DNA from: CAYMTN01 sp964393335
GTDB taxonomy: Bacteria > Chloroflexota > Anaerolineae > Aggregatilineales > Aggregatilineaceae
Length of the DNA: 10,446 nucleotides
Assembly (NCBI GenBank): GCA_964393335.1
Contig: CAYMTN010000192.1
Span: 1-10,446, forward strand
Direction of reading: 5' to 3'
This document shows positions 1-6,986 of this stretch, one piece after another (within the stretch, counting starts at the first letter, position 1; each line of letters begins with the position of its first letter). The position numbers and the translations under genes are program-made. The notes below the pieces were generated by a model. The model made no database searches, was not told where the DNA came from, and saw nothing but the letters and a program-made list of their open reading frames with translations.

Positions 1-1100
1 AAGCGCCCATCCTCGACGATGACGTGCAGGTTGGGCATGGTCATACCCATGTAGCGCCGCCCGGCTTCGACGATTCCCGGATCGATCTCAATACCGTCCA
101 TAGGAATGCCGGGATACACCGTGTTGTACTGGCGGGCAATCGTCCCCGCTGCCAGCCCGATGATCGCGATGCGCTGCACGCGGTCAGGCGGGTAGGGTGC
201 GGCGTTGAAATATGGCCCGACCAGGAAGAATCCCCAGGTGCGCCGGAAATAAACCTGGGTCGGGTGCCACTGCGAATGGATTCCCTGGCCCTCGTTCAAC
301 AACAGGTAGCGGTATCCGTCGTCATCCTCGACAACCTGCACCAGGTTGTAGGCCGACTCTTTTTCGTACAGCAGTGTCATGCCGGAAGGCGGCGGGCGGA
401 GCGGCCCGCGCAGCGCGATCACGGCCAGGATCACCAACAGCACCGGCATCCACAGCAGTCTGAGCGCGGCGCGGCGATCATACAGCGCCAGCCCGGTCAG
501 CCCAACAACCATCAGGATTCCGGCGAAGATCAAGAATGTACGCGTCGTGCCGACCTGCGGAATCAAGATCAGGACCGGCGTGAAATTGCCGATGATGCTG
601 CCTAACGTCGAGATGGCATACATCTGCCCGGTCGTGCGGCCCGCGTCGTCGATCGTTTCCAGGGCCAGCCGGATCGAAAACGGCGAGATAAATCCTAACA
701 GCGTGACCGGCACGGAAAACAACACCAACACGCTGATGAATGAGCCGACCGTCACCGCCGCGTCAAAATCCTGCACGGCGCTGGCGGCGGCCCTGAGAAT
801 CGGGTGCGCAACCAGCGGGGCCAATCCGCTGAAAAAGGCGGCCCACACGATGATGCGGTAAAAGAGGGTGTAGTAGGGTGCGCGGTCGGCCACCCGTCCG
901 CCGATGAAATACCCGGCGGTCAGGTAGATCAGGATCAGCCCGATGATGTTGGCCCATACGATGTTGCTGGTGCCGAAGATGCTGCCCAACAGACGTGATG
1001 CCGACAGTTCTACGGCCAGCGTGGTCATACCGCCCGCAAACACGGCGAGATACAAAAACCGCTGCTGCAAGCGGGGTGCGGGAACGCGACGGGCAGACAC
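1..1100 (-). CDS. Fused membrane protein / spermidine-synthase-like protein (3' end outside the window)
   Basis: I translated the reverse strand by hand; 366 residues lie in the window and the C-terminus is cut by the left edge. The N-terminal 230 residues are hydrophobic, with membrane segments near residues 15-30, 47-68, 78-98, 116-138, 160-180, 188-206 and 215-230. They carry the signature ELSASRLLGSIFGTSNIVW (31-49) typical of fused MFS/spermidine synthase proteins. From about 245 a soluble domain begins, with YNLVQVVEDDDGYRYLLLNE and GQGIHS, a Rossmann-type loop IIGLAAGT (313-320) and the acidic strand end GIEIDP (336-341). The loop lacks the Asp of the GGGDGG motif of true aminopropyltransferases, so polyamine synthesis is doubtful and the substrate is unknown. 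I chose the GTG at 1098-1100 because GAGG (1110-1113) lies 9 nt upstream and the DUF58 stop ends 11 nt before it. It is probably the third gene of the MoxR/DUF58 operon. Confidence 0.85.
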   Translation of the reverse strand, partial: MSARRVPAPRLQQRFLYLAVFAGGMTTLAVELSASRLLGSIFGTSNIVWANIIGLILIYLTAGYFIGGRVADRAPYYTLFYRIIVWAAFFSGLAPLVAHPILRAAASAVQDFDAAVTVGSFISVLVLFSVPVTLLGFISPFSIRLALETIDDAGRTTGQMYAISTLGSIIGNFTPVLILIPQVGTTRTFLIFAGILMVVGLTGLALYDRRAALRLLWMPVLLVILAVIALRGPLRPPPSGMTLLYEKESAYNLVQVVEDDDGYRYLLLNEGQGIHSQWHPTQVYFRRTWGFFLVGPYFNAAPYPPDRVQRIAIIGLAAGTIARQYNTVYPGIPMDGIEIDPGIVEAGRRYMGMTMPNLHVIVEDGR

Positions 1101-1111
1101 AAGGAATAACC

Positions 1112-2395
1112 TCAGAGAACAAGCCGGTTGGACGAGTGCGCCATCAGACCAGAACGGTAACTGAGCGCGGCAGTCAGGTCGTCATCCTGGCGCACGGTGT
1201 ATACCATACCTCCGGCGGCTTCGGCCAATTCACGCAGGTTGGCGGCGTGTTGCGTGCCCCCTCCGAAACTGCGCGAGTCGATGAGCACGCAGATCACGCG
1301 GACGCCGCGCCGTACCAGGGTATGCGCTTCGGCGGCCCAGTTCTCATCTTGCGACGCGGTGACGATAATCGCGGTCGTGCCGCGCCCCAGGTAGTTTGTT
1401 TCCAGCGCGAGCATCTGCTGAAGCGACCGGTCCGACTCGCTGCGAGCTACGGCGAGAATCTCCAGAATACGCGTGAGCTGGCGCGGCCCCCGGTCCGGTT
1501 GGACGATTTCGCGGTGCGGCGTATACGTCACAAAACCCAACGAGCGCCCTTTGTTGACAAAATACTGCGCCAGTGATGCTGCAATCGTGACCCCGTACTC
1601 CTCGGTGGAAGGGGGCAGGCTCGGCAGCGGCGCGTAGACGTTTGCCGCGCCGTTTTTTGCCTGAGGGCGTTCGACCAGGGACTCGCGCGACAGGTCCAGA
1701 AAAATCCACACATCAGCCAGTGGATCAAGCTCAAACTCCTTGACGAGCAACCGTTCGCGGCGGGCCGTGCTGCGCCAGTGAATGCGGTTGAAACTGTCAC
1801 CGGGCTGGTATTCGCGCACGCCCGACGCGTTCGTCGTGACGAAATGCGCGCGCTGGCGGACTGCTTCGCCGCCGGATAACGTGCCGATAGGCGTGGCAAA
1901 ACGATGGACAGGCACGGTCGGCGGGTAGACGATGATGCTCGACATGGCCGCAATCTTGCGCGGGAACTGGAACAGCCCGAATGGATCGCCGCTGACGATG
2001 GTCATCGGACCAAGCGTGAATTCGCCGCGCCGGGTGCAGATCGTGTGCGTTTCCCAGCGATAGCGGCGTCGTGGCATCAGCGTCGGTACCACGTGGCTGG
2101 CATGGTGATTCGGCAGAGTCGAATGATCGCGGATTTCTAACCACAGTTTGGGCAGCAGGCTGGTATTACGCACGGTGAATACTTCGTCCAGCGGGCGGCC
2201 TACCTGAGCACGGCGCGATTGTGTGTAACGGGCGATGGTCAGCCAGTTGACGGCGGTCCATGACCAGATGAAGGCACCGATCAGCACTGCTCCCAGTGCA
2301 TACGCCAGATTGAACAAAAACGTGCGCTCACTGACAAGCCCCAGCACCAGGCAAAAAATGATCAGAATGTAAAAGATGTTGCGCCGGTTTGGCAT
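1112..2395 (-). CDS. DUF58 domain protein, membrane-anchored, vWA-like
   Basis: A 427-residue protein with two N-terminal hydrophobic segments (about 7-22 and 26-48), then a beta-rich stretch containing RRGEFTLGPMTIVSGDPFGL (122-141). The DUF58 hallmark VREYQPGDSFNRIHW (193-207) follows, continuing into RSTARRERLLVKEFE. A vWA-like strand DVWIFLDLS (228-236) comes next, but the metal-site pattern DxSxS is incomplete (D234-L-S236-R-E). DUF58 proteins typically partner with MoxR ATPases, and the moxR-type gene lies only 17 nt upstream here. In characterised relatives such pairs are linked to assembly or maturation of protein complexes and to envelope stress; the client of this pair cannot be read from the sequence. 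The ATG at 2393-2395 has only a weak ribosome binding site, which fits translational coupling to the ATPase gene. The stop TGA is at 1112-1114. Confidence 0.93.
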   Translation of the reverse strand: MPNRRNIFYILIIFCLVLGLVSERTFLFNLAYALGAVLIGAFIWSWTAVNWLTIARYTQSRRAQVGRPLDEVFTVRNTSLLPKLWLEIRDHSTLPNHHASHVVPTLMPRRRYRWETHTICTRRGEFTLGPMTIVSGDPFGLFQFPRKIAAMSSIIVYPPTVPVHRFATPIGTLSGGEAVRQRAHFVTTNASGVREYQPGDSFNRIHWRSTARRERLLVKEFELDPLADVWIFLDLSRESLVERPQAKNGAANVYAPLPSLPPSTEEYGVTIAASLAQYFVNKGRSLGFVTYTPHREIVQPDRGPRQLTRILEILAVARSESDRSLQQMLALETNYLGRGTTAIIVTASQDENWAAEAHTLVRRGVRVICVLIDSRSFGGGTQHAANLRELAEAAGGMVYTVRQDDDLTAALSYRSGLMAHSSNRLVL

Positions 2396-2412
2396 CGTGG
2401 TCTGTGCCCGAC

Positions 2413-3369
2413 TCAGTAACGTGTGCCGACGGTCGCGCCGGGAACCGGCACCAGATTCAGGATGTTGTGCACGATGCTGCTTGCCGACACATCCTTGATA
2501 CGCGCGTTTGGCCCTACGATGATGCGGTGTGCAAGCGCGGCTTCGGCCAACGCTTTGATGTCATCCGGGATCACGTAGTCGCGGCCTATGACGGCGGCGC
2601 GTGCCTGGCTCGTGCGATAGAGCGCCAACGCGCCGCGCGGGCTGGCTCCCAGGTATACATCCGGATGCTGGCGCGACATGGTCACCAGATTGATGATGTA
2701 GTTTTTGACATCCTGGTTCAAATACACGTTGCGGATAGCGTGCTGCGCGGCAACCAGGTCTTCGACCGGCACTACCTGCTGCAAACCGACCAGCGGGTGC
2801 CCGTATTGCTGCGAGTCCAGCATGGCGATCTCTTCCTGGGGTGTCGGGTAGCCGAGGCGAATCCGCAGCATGAACCGGTCGAGCTGCGCTTCGGGCAGCG
2901 GGAACGTGCCTTCGTATTCGATTGGGTTTTGCGTGGCGATCACCAGGAACGGTTCTTCGAGCGCGTAGGTGCTGCCATCAACTGTGACCTGGCGTTCTTC
3001 CATCGCTTCCAGCAAGGCGGCCTGAGTCTTCGGCGTGGCGCGGTTGATCTCGTCCGTGAGCACGATCTGGGACATGATCGGCCCAGGCCGGAACTCGAAT
3101 TCACGCGTGCGCTGGTTAAAGACCGAAACACCGGTCACGTCCGAAGGCAGCATATCCGGTGTGAACTGGATGCGGCTGAACGATGCGCCAATCGACCGTG
3201 CCAGGGCGCGCGCCAGCATCGTCTTGCCGACGCCGGGCACATCCTCGATCAACAGGTGGCCCTGGCACAGCAGGCCCAGTACGGTTAACCGAATCTCGTT
3301 GCGTTTGCCGATAATGACTTGCGAAACGTTGTCAATGATGCGCTCGGCAACGGTTTGAACGATACTCAT
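2413..3369 (-). CDS. MoxR-family AAA+ ATPase
   Basis: A 318-residue AAA_3/MoxR ATPase of usual family length. Numbered from the ATG, it shows Walker A PGVGKT (45-50), Walker B with IVLTDEINR (102-110), sensor 1 ATQNP (145-149) and the LPEAQLDRF segment (158-166) with its conserved arginine. A C-terminal lid region has SPRGALALYRTSQARA and the IPDDI motif. MoxR proteins act as chaperone-like ATPases with vWA-containing partners; the adjacent DUF58 gene is the probable partner. I prefer the ATG at 3367-3369, which has AAAGG 11 nt upstream. An in-frame TTG at 3376-3378 would add three residues (M-D-P) but lies only 2 nt after AAAGG, too close for good initiation. All catalytic motifs are intact. 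A promoter-like TATAAT lies upstream at 3413-3418, so this is probably the first gene of its operon. Confidence 0.95.
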   Translation of the reverse strand: MSIVQTVAERIIDNVSQVIIGKRNEIRLTVLGLLCQGHLLIEDVPGVGKTMLARALARSIGASFSRIQFTPDMLPSDVTGVSVFNQRTREFEFRPGPIMSQIVLTDEINRATPKTQAALLEAMEERQVTVDGSTYALEEPFLVIATQNPIEYEGTFPLPEAQLDRFMLRIRLGYPTPQEEIAMLDSQQYGHPLVGLQQVVPVEDLVAAQHAIRNVYLNQDVKNYIINLVTMSRQHPDVYLGASPRGALALYRTSQARAAVIGRDYVIPDDIKALAEAALAHRIIVGPNARIKDVSASSIVHNILNLVPVPGATVGTRY

Positions 3370-3412
3370 CGGGTCCAATGCCTTTGATTCATAAACAGGG
3401 GTGAACGTGCAG

Positions 3413-3442
3413 ATTATAGCGCAGCGTTATCCCGTGTGGAAA
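3413..3442 (-). promoter_or_regulatory. Putative sigma-70 promoter of the MoxR operon
   Basis: Reading the minus strand, a perfect -10 box TATAAT occupies 3418-3413. An 18-bp spacer away is TTTCCA (3442-3437), which matches 4 of 6 positions of TTGACA. Transcription would start near 3406, giving a leader of about 37 nt before the ATG at 3369. It lies in the 112-nt gap between the end of the GT4 gene and the MoxR gene, where a new transcription unit would be expected. I see no strong terminator for the upstream operon in this gap, only a 4-bp GGCG-AAA-CGCC hairpin, so read-through is possible. Confidence 0.55.
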
Positions 3443-3481
3443 GGGCGTTTCGCCTACGGCCAGAGGGCGCTAAGGATACCC

Positions 3482-4588
3482 TCATTTTTCGCGGGTACAA
3501 AAGCTCTCCCAGGCGCGCTCGACGTATTCCATGATCGCCTGCCGGAAGACGGATACATCAAACTGCATGGCGTGTGTGCAAATAACTGCCGGGTCATAGG
3601 CGCTGGCGTCGAACGCTTGCAGGGTGCTCACCAGCGACTCGACGGTCAGTTCCTCGAAAAACTGCCCGGTTTTGCCGGGAATCACCGTATCCAGTGCGCC
3701 GCCGCCTTTGTAGGCAATCACCGGGCGGCCTGCCGCCTGGGCCTGGACCGGCGTGATCCCGAAATCCTCGAGGCCAGGGAAGATGAAGGCGCGACAGCGT
3801 GCCATCACGTCAGGCAGGTCAGCGTCCGGCACGTAACCCAGGAACTGCACCGTTGGCCCGGCGAGGGTTTCGAGCCGCTCGCGGTCGCGCCCTGTGCCCC
3901 CGACCAGCAGCGGCAGGCCAAGCTGCGTGCAGGCTTGCACCGCCAGGTCAATACGTTTGTACGGGATCAGCCGTGACACGATCAGGAAGTAATCCCCGGT
4001 CACGGGCGACGGCGCGAACCGCTCGGCTACCTCAGCGGGCGGGTAGATGATGGTTGACTCGCGGTGGTAATACTGCCGGATGCGCTGCTGAATCTCCGCA
4101 CTGATGGCGATAAACTGGTCGACGCGCTGCGCTGCCGCATAATCCCACTGGCGGAACAGACGCGCGACGATCTGCGCCGCGACTCGTACGCTCGTGCCAA
4201 GACGCTCCCGATCCAGGTATGATTCCAGGCTCCAAATATACCGCGTTGGGGCGAGGCAGTAGCAGATGTGCAGCGTATCCGGCCCGGTATGCACGCCGTG
4301 ACAGAATCCGCTTTTGTTGCTCAGCACCACGTCGTAACCGGCGAGATCGACGCCGCGCCACGCCAGCGGGTAGAGCGGCAGGTACCGCTGGTGGTGCTCG
4401 TGGATGCCGGGCAGGCGGTCCATCCAGGTCGTGTGAACGTCCCACGCGCGGTAGGCAGGCGGCATCAGGTCAGGCGCGTACATGCTGGTGTAGACTGGCG
4501 CGTCCGGGTAATAACGCACCAACTGTTCGAGCACGTCTTCCGCGCCGCCCATCTGATTGAGCCAGTCGTGCACCAGGGCGAGAGTCAT
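3482..4588 (-). CDS. GT4-type glycosyltransferase (GT-B fold)
   Basis: A 368-residue retaining glycosyltransferase of the GT4/'glycosyl transferases group 1' type. The N-terminal acceptor domain opens with LALVHDWLNQMGGAEDVLEQ (3-22), including the GGAE loop, and carries YCLAPTRYIW (110-119). The C-terminal nucleotide-sugar domain has FLIVSRLIPYKRIDLAVQA (201-219), LLVGGTGRDRERLE and FPGLEDFGITPVQAQAAGRP (270-289). In the E-x7-E motif the first Glu is present (E274), but the second position is Gln (Q282, codon CAG). It has no membrane segment and probably works at the inner face of the membrane on a lipid-linked or polysaccharide acceptor. Donor and acceptor are unknown. Its ATG overlaps the rnhB stop as ATGA (4585-4588), so translation is probably coupled. 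It is the last gene of the rmlD-led operon. Confidence 0.93.
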   Translation of the reverse strand: MTLALVHDWLNQMGGAEDVLEQLVRYYPDAPVYTSMYAPDLMPPAYRAWDVHTTWMDRLPGIHEHHQRYLPLYPLAWRGVDLAGYDVVLSNKSGFCHGVHTGPDTLHICYCLAPTRYIWSLESYLDRERLGTSVRVAAQIVARLFRQWDYAAAQRVDQFIAISAEIQQRIRQYYHRESTIIYPPAEVAERFAPSPVTGDYFLIVSRLIPYKRIDLAVQACTQLGLPLLVGGTGRDRERLETLAGPTVQFLGYVPDADLPDVMARCRAFIFPGLEDFGITPVQAQAAGRPVIAYKGGGALDTVIPGKTGQFFEELTVESLVSTLQAFDASAYDPAVICTHAMQFDVSVFRQAIMEYVERAWESFCTREK

Positions 4589-5232
4589 AACGTGTCGTTT
4601 TCCTGATCAGACAGGGCGCGGACCGGTGCGAATGTCAGCCGGTGCGCGTCAGAGGGACCAAAGTAGATCAGCGCTTGTTTGTGCAGCGGCGTGCCGTATC
4701 CTTTGTGAGCTCGGAACCCGTATTGGGGAAACAAGTTATCCAGCCGGTCCATGAATTGATCCCGCGTGACTTTGGCAATAATGCTCGCCGCCGCGATGCT
4801 CAACGACCGCTGGTCGCCTCTGATCAACGGCGTACATGGCAAATCGGTATCCGGCAGCCGCAGCGCATCGGTCAGCAGGGCATCCGGCTGGATGGGCAGC
4901 GCCGCCAGCGCGCGCTGCATGGCGAGTCGCGTCGCCGGTACGATGCCGAACGCGTCGATCTCGCCGTTGGTCGCGTAGCCGACTCCTGCCGCCAGCGCCA
5001 TCTGCATGATGCGCGGCAGCAGTGTTTCGCGCATGATGGGCGTCAGAAGCTTCGAATCGTTGACGCCTTCCAGCGCGTGCACCAGGTCAAACCGATCCAG
5101 TGGCAATATCACCGCGCCGGCGACAACCGGCCCGGCCCACGACCCGCGCCCGGCTTCGTCCAGCCCGGCGACATGCGTGAATCCCTGCCGGTGCAGGGCG
5201 AGTTCATGCCGCAGATCAACGGTCAGCGCCAT
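4585..5232 (-). CDS. rnhB: Ribonuclease HII
   Basis: A 215-residue RNase HII, a cytoplasmic endonuclease that cuts RNA in RNA-DNA hybrids and starts removal of misincorporated ribonucleotides. The metal-binding acidic residues are all visible: D25 and E26 in GLDEAGRGSWAGP, D122 in LLTDALRLP, and D158 in SIAAASIIAKVTRD. NDSKLLTP (58-65) and HKGYGTPLHKQAL near the C-terminus are also family hallmarks. An upstream in-frame start at 5301 would lie inside the preceding gene and adds 23 residues with no family resemblance. I therefore chose the ATG at 5230-5232, which overlaps the end of the preceding glycosyltransferase gene by 17 nt and has no clear ribosome binding site, suggesting coupled translation. 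Finding it inside a glycosylation operon is unusual and probably reflects hitch-hiking rather than a shared function. Confidence 0.95.
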   Translation of the reverse strand: MALTVDLRHELALHRQGFTHVAGLDEAGRGSWAGPVVAGAVILPLDRFDLVHALEGVNDSKLLTPIMRETLLPRIMQMALAAGVGYATNGEIDAFGIVPATRLAMQRALAALPIQPDALLTDALRLPDTDLPCTPLIRGDQRSLSIAAASIIAKVTRDQFMDRLDNLFPQYGFRAHKGYGTPLHKQALIYFGPSDAHRLTFAPVRALSDQENDTL

Positions 5233-6004
5233 GATCGGGGGGCGCGTACAGGCCGCGCAGGCCGTTGCGTCGAATCTTGAAAACTTCCAGGAACATATCA
5301 ACCGAATCGCGGAACGGGTGAATACGCGTGTTGTCCTTGTAGTACCAGTTGATCGGCACTTCGACGGTTTTGTAGCCCCACCGTTGCGCTACGTACAGGA
5401 TTTCGACGTCGAACCCCCAGCCGCTGAGTGTTTGCAGCGGAAAAAGTGCCTCTGCCACATCGGCGCGGAACATCTTAAAACCACACTGCGTATCTTGCAG
5501 GCCATGTACGGCGAACAGCCGCACGATGGTGTTAAACACGCGTCCCATGACGTGCCGGTAGCGGGGTTCGTCGTAACGCACTGCGCCCGCTGCTTCCCGC
5601 GAGGCGATGGCAATATCGAAATGATCAAGCTGGGGCGGCAGGAACTTGTCCACCTCGCCAATGGGCATCGACAGGTCCGCATCACAAATGAACCGGTACT
5701 GTCCCTGGGCGGCCAGCATTCCAGTGCGGACCGCCGCGCCTTTGCCCTGGGTCTGTTCGAACAGCGGGCGTATAAATATGAACTGGCGAGCGCAATCCTG
5801 GATGATGGCGCTCGTACGGTCGGTGCTGTTGTTGTCGACCACGACGACTTCAACGGGGAATGGTTTGCCTGCCGCATACTCGGCGATGACGTGTAAGCTG
5901 TCGGGCAGCCGCGCCTCTTCATTGTAGGCGGGGATTACAATCGACAAAAACGGTGTTTGGGGATGAGAGTTGCTATGGTTGGCCAACGCTGATTCCGCTT
6001 TCAT
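5216..6004 (-). CDS. GT2 glycosyltransferase, ALG5/dolichyl-phosphate-glucose-synthase-like
   Basis: A 262-residue family 2 glycosyltransferase with a GT-A fold. Motifs in order are LSIVIPAYNEEARLPDSL (20-37), VVVVDNNSTDRT (53-64), QGKGAAVRTGM (86-96), the DxD-type metal site FICDADLSMP (105-114), DTQCGFKMFR and GWGFDVEILYVAQRWGY. The DADLS and QCGFK patterns resemble the ALG5 / polyprenyl-phosphate glucosyltransferase branch rather than dolichol-phosphate mannose synthase. It likely loads a hexose from a nucleotide sugar onto a polyprenyl phosphate at the inner membrane face. There is no C-terminal membrane pair, unlike GtrB-type proteins. The ATG (6002-6004) directly follows the TGA of the previous gene with no gap. 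The sugar identity is an open question. Confidence 0.9.
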   Translation of the reverse strand: MKAESALANHSNSHPQTPFLSIVIPAYNEEARLPDSLHVIAEYAAGKPFPVEVVVVDNNSTDRTSAIIQDCARQFIFIRPLFEQTQGKGAAVRTGMLAAQGQYRFICDADLSMPIGEVDKFLPPQLDHFDIAIASREAAGAVRYDEPRYRHVMGRVFNTIVRLFAVHGLQDTQCGFKMFRADVAEALFPLQTLSGWGFDVEILYVAQRWGYKTVEVPINWYYKDNTRIHPFRDSVDMFLEVFKIRRNGLRGLYAPPDHGADR

Positions 6005-6979
6005 TCATCTGCTGTCGGATACGGGCAGCAGGATCGATTCCAGGTATTCTATTGATACACGGCGGCGGCGCTGAATTCGTCGTCGTTTGTTCAGCATTTT
6101 GGGGATGCCAGGCAGGGCGGCTGCCATTCCTCGCAGCCGCGCGCGTGCTGCTGCGCCGCGCCATGCGCGCAGCGCCTCCCACGCTAACGTGGCCTGGGCA
6201 CGCACGATGCTAACCCCGTGTTTGCGCCACAGCGCCGCCGGGTAATTTTTGACCAGAAGCCAGATCGTGTTACGTCCGTCGTGAAAACTGGCCGTGATGC
6301 CGCCGCCGGTGGCAGCGAGGTGATGGTATACCACCGCGTCCGGCGTGTAAACACAACGATACCCGGCTAACTGCGCGCGCCAGGCCAGGTCCATGTCTTC
6401 GCATGAGAAGAAAAAATCGTCGTCCAGCAGGCCGATCTCATCTAACATGCTCCGGCGATAGGCGGACGATCCCCCGCAGGCGCTAAACACGTACTCCTCC
6501 CGGTCGTACTGCCCGGTGTCTTGTTCCCACACACCACGATTGACCAGCCTGCCATCGACGCGGTACTGGTCGCCAGCCGTGTGAAAACGGTCGCGCTGGT
6601 CGAACAGCAGCATCTTAGAGGCGACCAGCCCGGCCTCCGGGTGGCGTTCGAAGGCGTTCATAACGGCTGCCACCCAACCGGGATCGACCTCGGTATCGTT
6701 GTTGAGCAGGGCGATTATGTCGCCGTGCGCCGCTTCCATGCCCGCATTGCAGGCCCCTGTGAAACCGCGATTCTTTTCCAGCGCGATGCACTGTGCATCA
6801 GGATACTGGCTGGCCAATAGCTCGCGGGAACCGTCGGTGGATGCGTTGTCAACCACGATCAGTTCCAGGCGCGGATACGTCTGCGCGCGCAGCGCGTCCA
6901 GGCAGACCGGCAGATGAAATGCACCGTTCCAGTTTGGGATGACGACTGAAAACAGGGCGGGTGACGGCGATTCGGACAT
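6005..6979 (-). CDS. GT2 glycosyltransferase, rhamnosyltransferase-like
   Basis: A 324-residue GT-A glycosyltransferase of the WcaE/RfbF-like GT2 group. It has FSVVIPNWNGAFHLPVCLDA (10-29), IVVDNASTDGS (41-51), EKNRGFTGACNAGM (68-81), the metal-binding LLNNDTEVDPGW (91-102) and FSCEDMDLAWR (191-201) holding the probable catalytic acid. Relatives in this group often transfer rhamnose, which fits the RmlD-like gene just upstream, but the donor is inferred only. The C-terminus (about 295-324) is strongly basic with two Arg/Lys clusters and may contact membrane phospholipid. I prefer the ATG at 6977-6979, 7 nt after the preceding stop. An alternative ATG at 7010-7012 would add 11 residues and overlap that gene by 26 nt. 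Confidence 0.92.
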   Translation of the reverse strand: MSESPSPALFSVVIPNWNGAFHLPVCLDALRAQTYPRLELIVVDNASTDGSRELLASQYPDAQCIALEKNRGFTGACNAGMEAAHGDIIALLNNDTEVDPGWVAAVMNAFERHPEAGLVASKMLLFDQRDRFHTAGDQYRVDGRLVNRGVWEQDTGQYDREEYVFSACGGSSAYRRSMLDEIGLLDDDFFFSCEDMDLAWRAQLAGYRCVYTPDAVVYHHLAATGGGITASFHDGRNTIWLLVKNYPAALWRKHGVSIVRAQATLAWEALRAWRGAAARARLRGMAAALPGIPKMLNKRRRIQRRRRVSIEYLESILLPVSDSR

Positions 6980-6986
6980 GTCGTGT

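Noticed and set aside
24..605. A 193-codon plus-strand frame opposite the spermidine-synthase-like gene
   Set aside because: The minus strand gives a coherent membrane plus Rossmann-type protein through the same DNA; this frame is compositionally biased noise.
763..1122. A 119-codon minus-strand frame at the start of the spermidine-synthase-like gene
   Set aside because: It overlaps the real GTG-started frame in another phase, and its H/R-rich translation has no family resemblance, whereas the GTG frame carries the ELSASRLL signature.
2389..3288. A 299-codon open frame on the plus strand opposite the MoxR ATPase
   Set aside because: It is antisense to a gene with all AAA+ motifs intact, is rich in R, H, Q and D with no family motif, and has no ribosome binding site of note.
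3419..3481. Possible terminator between the GT4 gene and the MoxR gene
   Set aside because: Only a 4-bp GGCG-AAA-CGCC stem followed by a mixed CTTTCC run is visible, which is too weak for an intrinsic terminator call.
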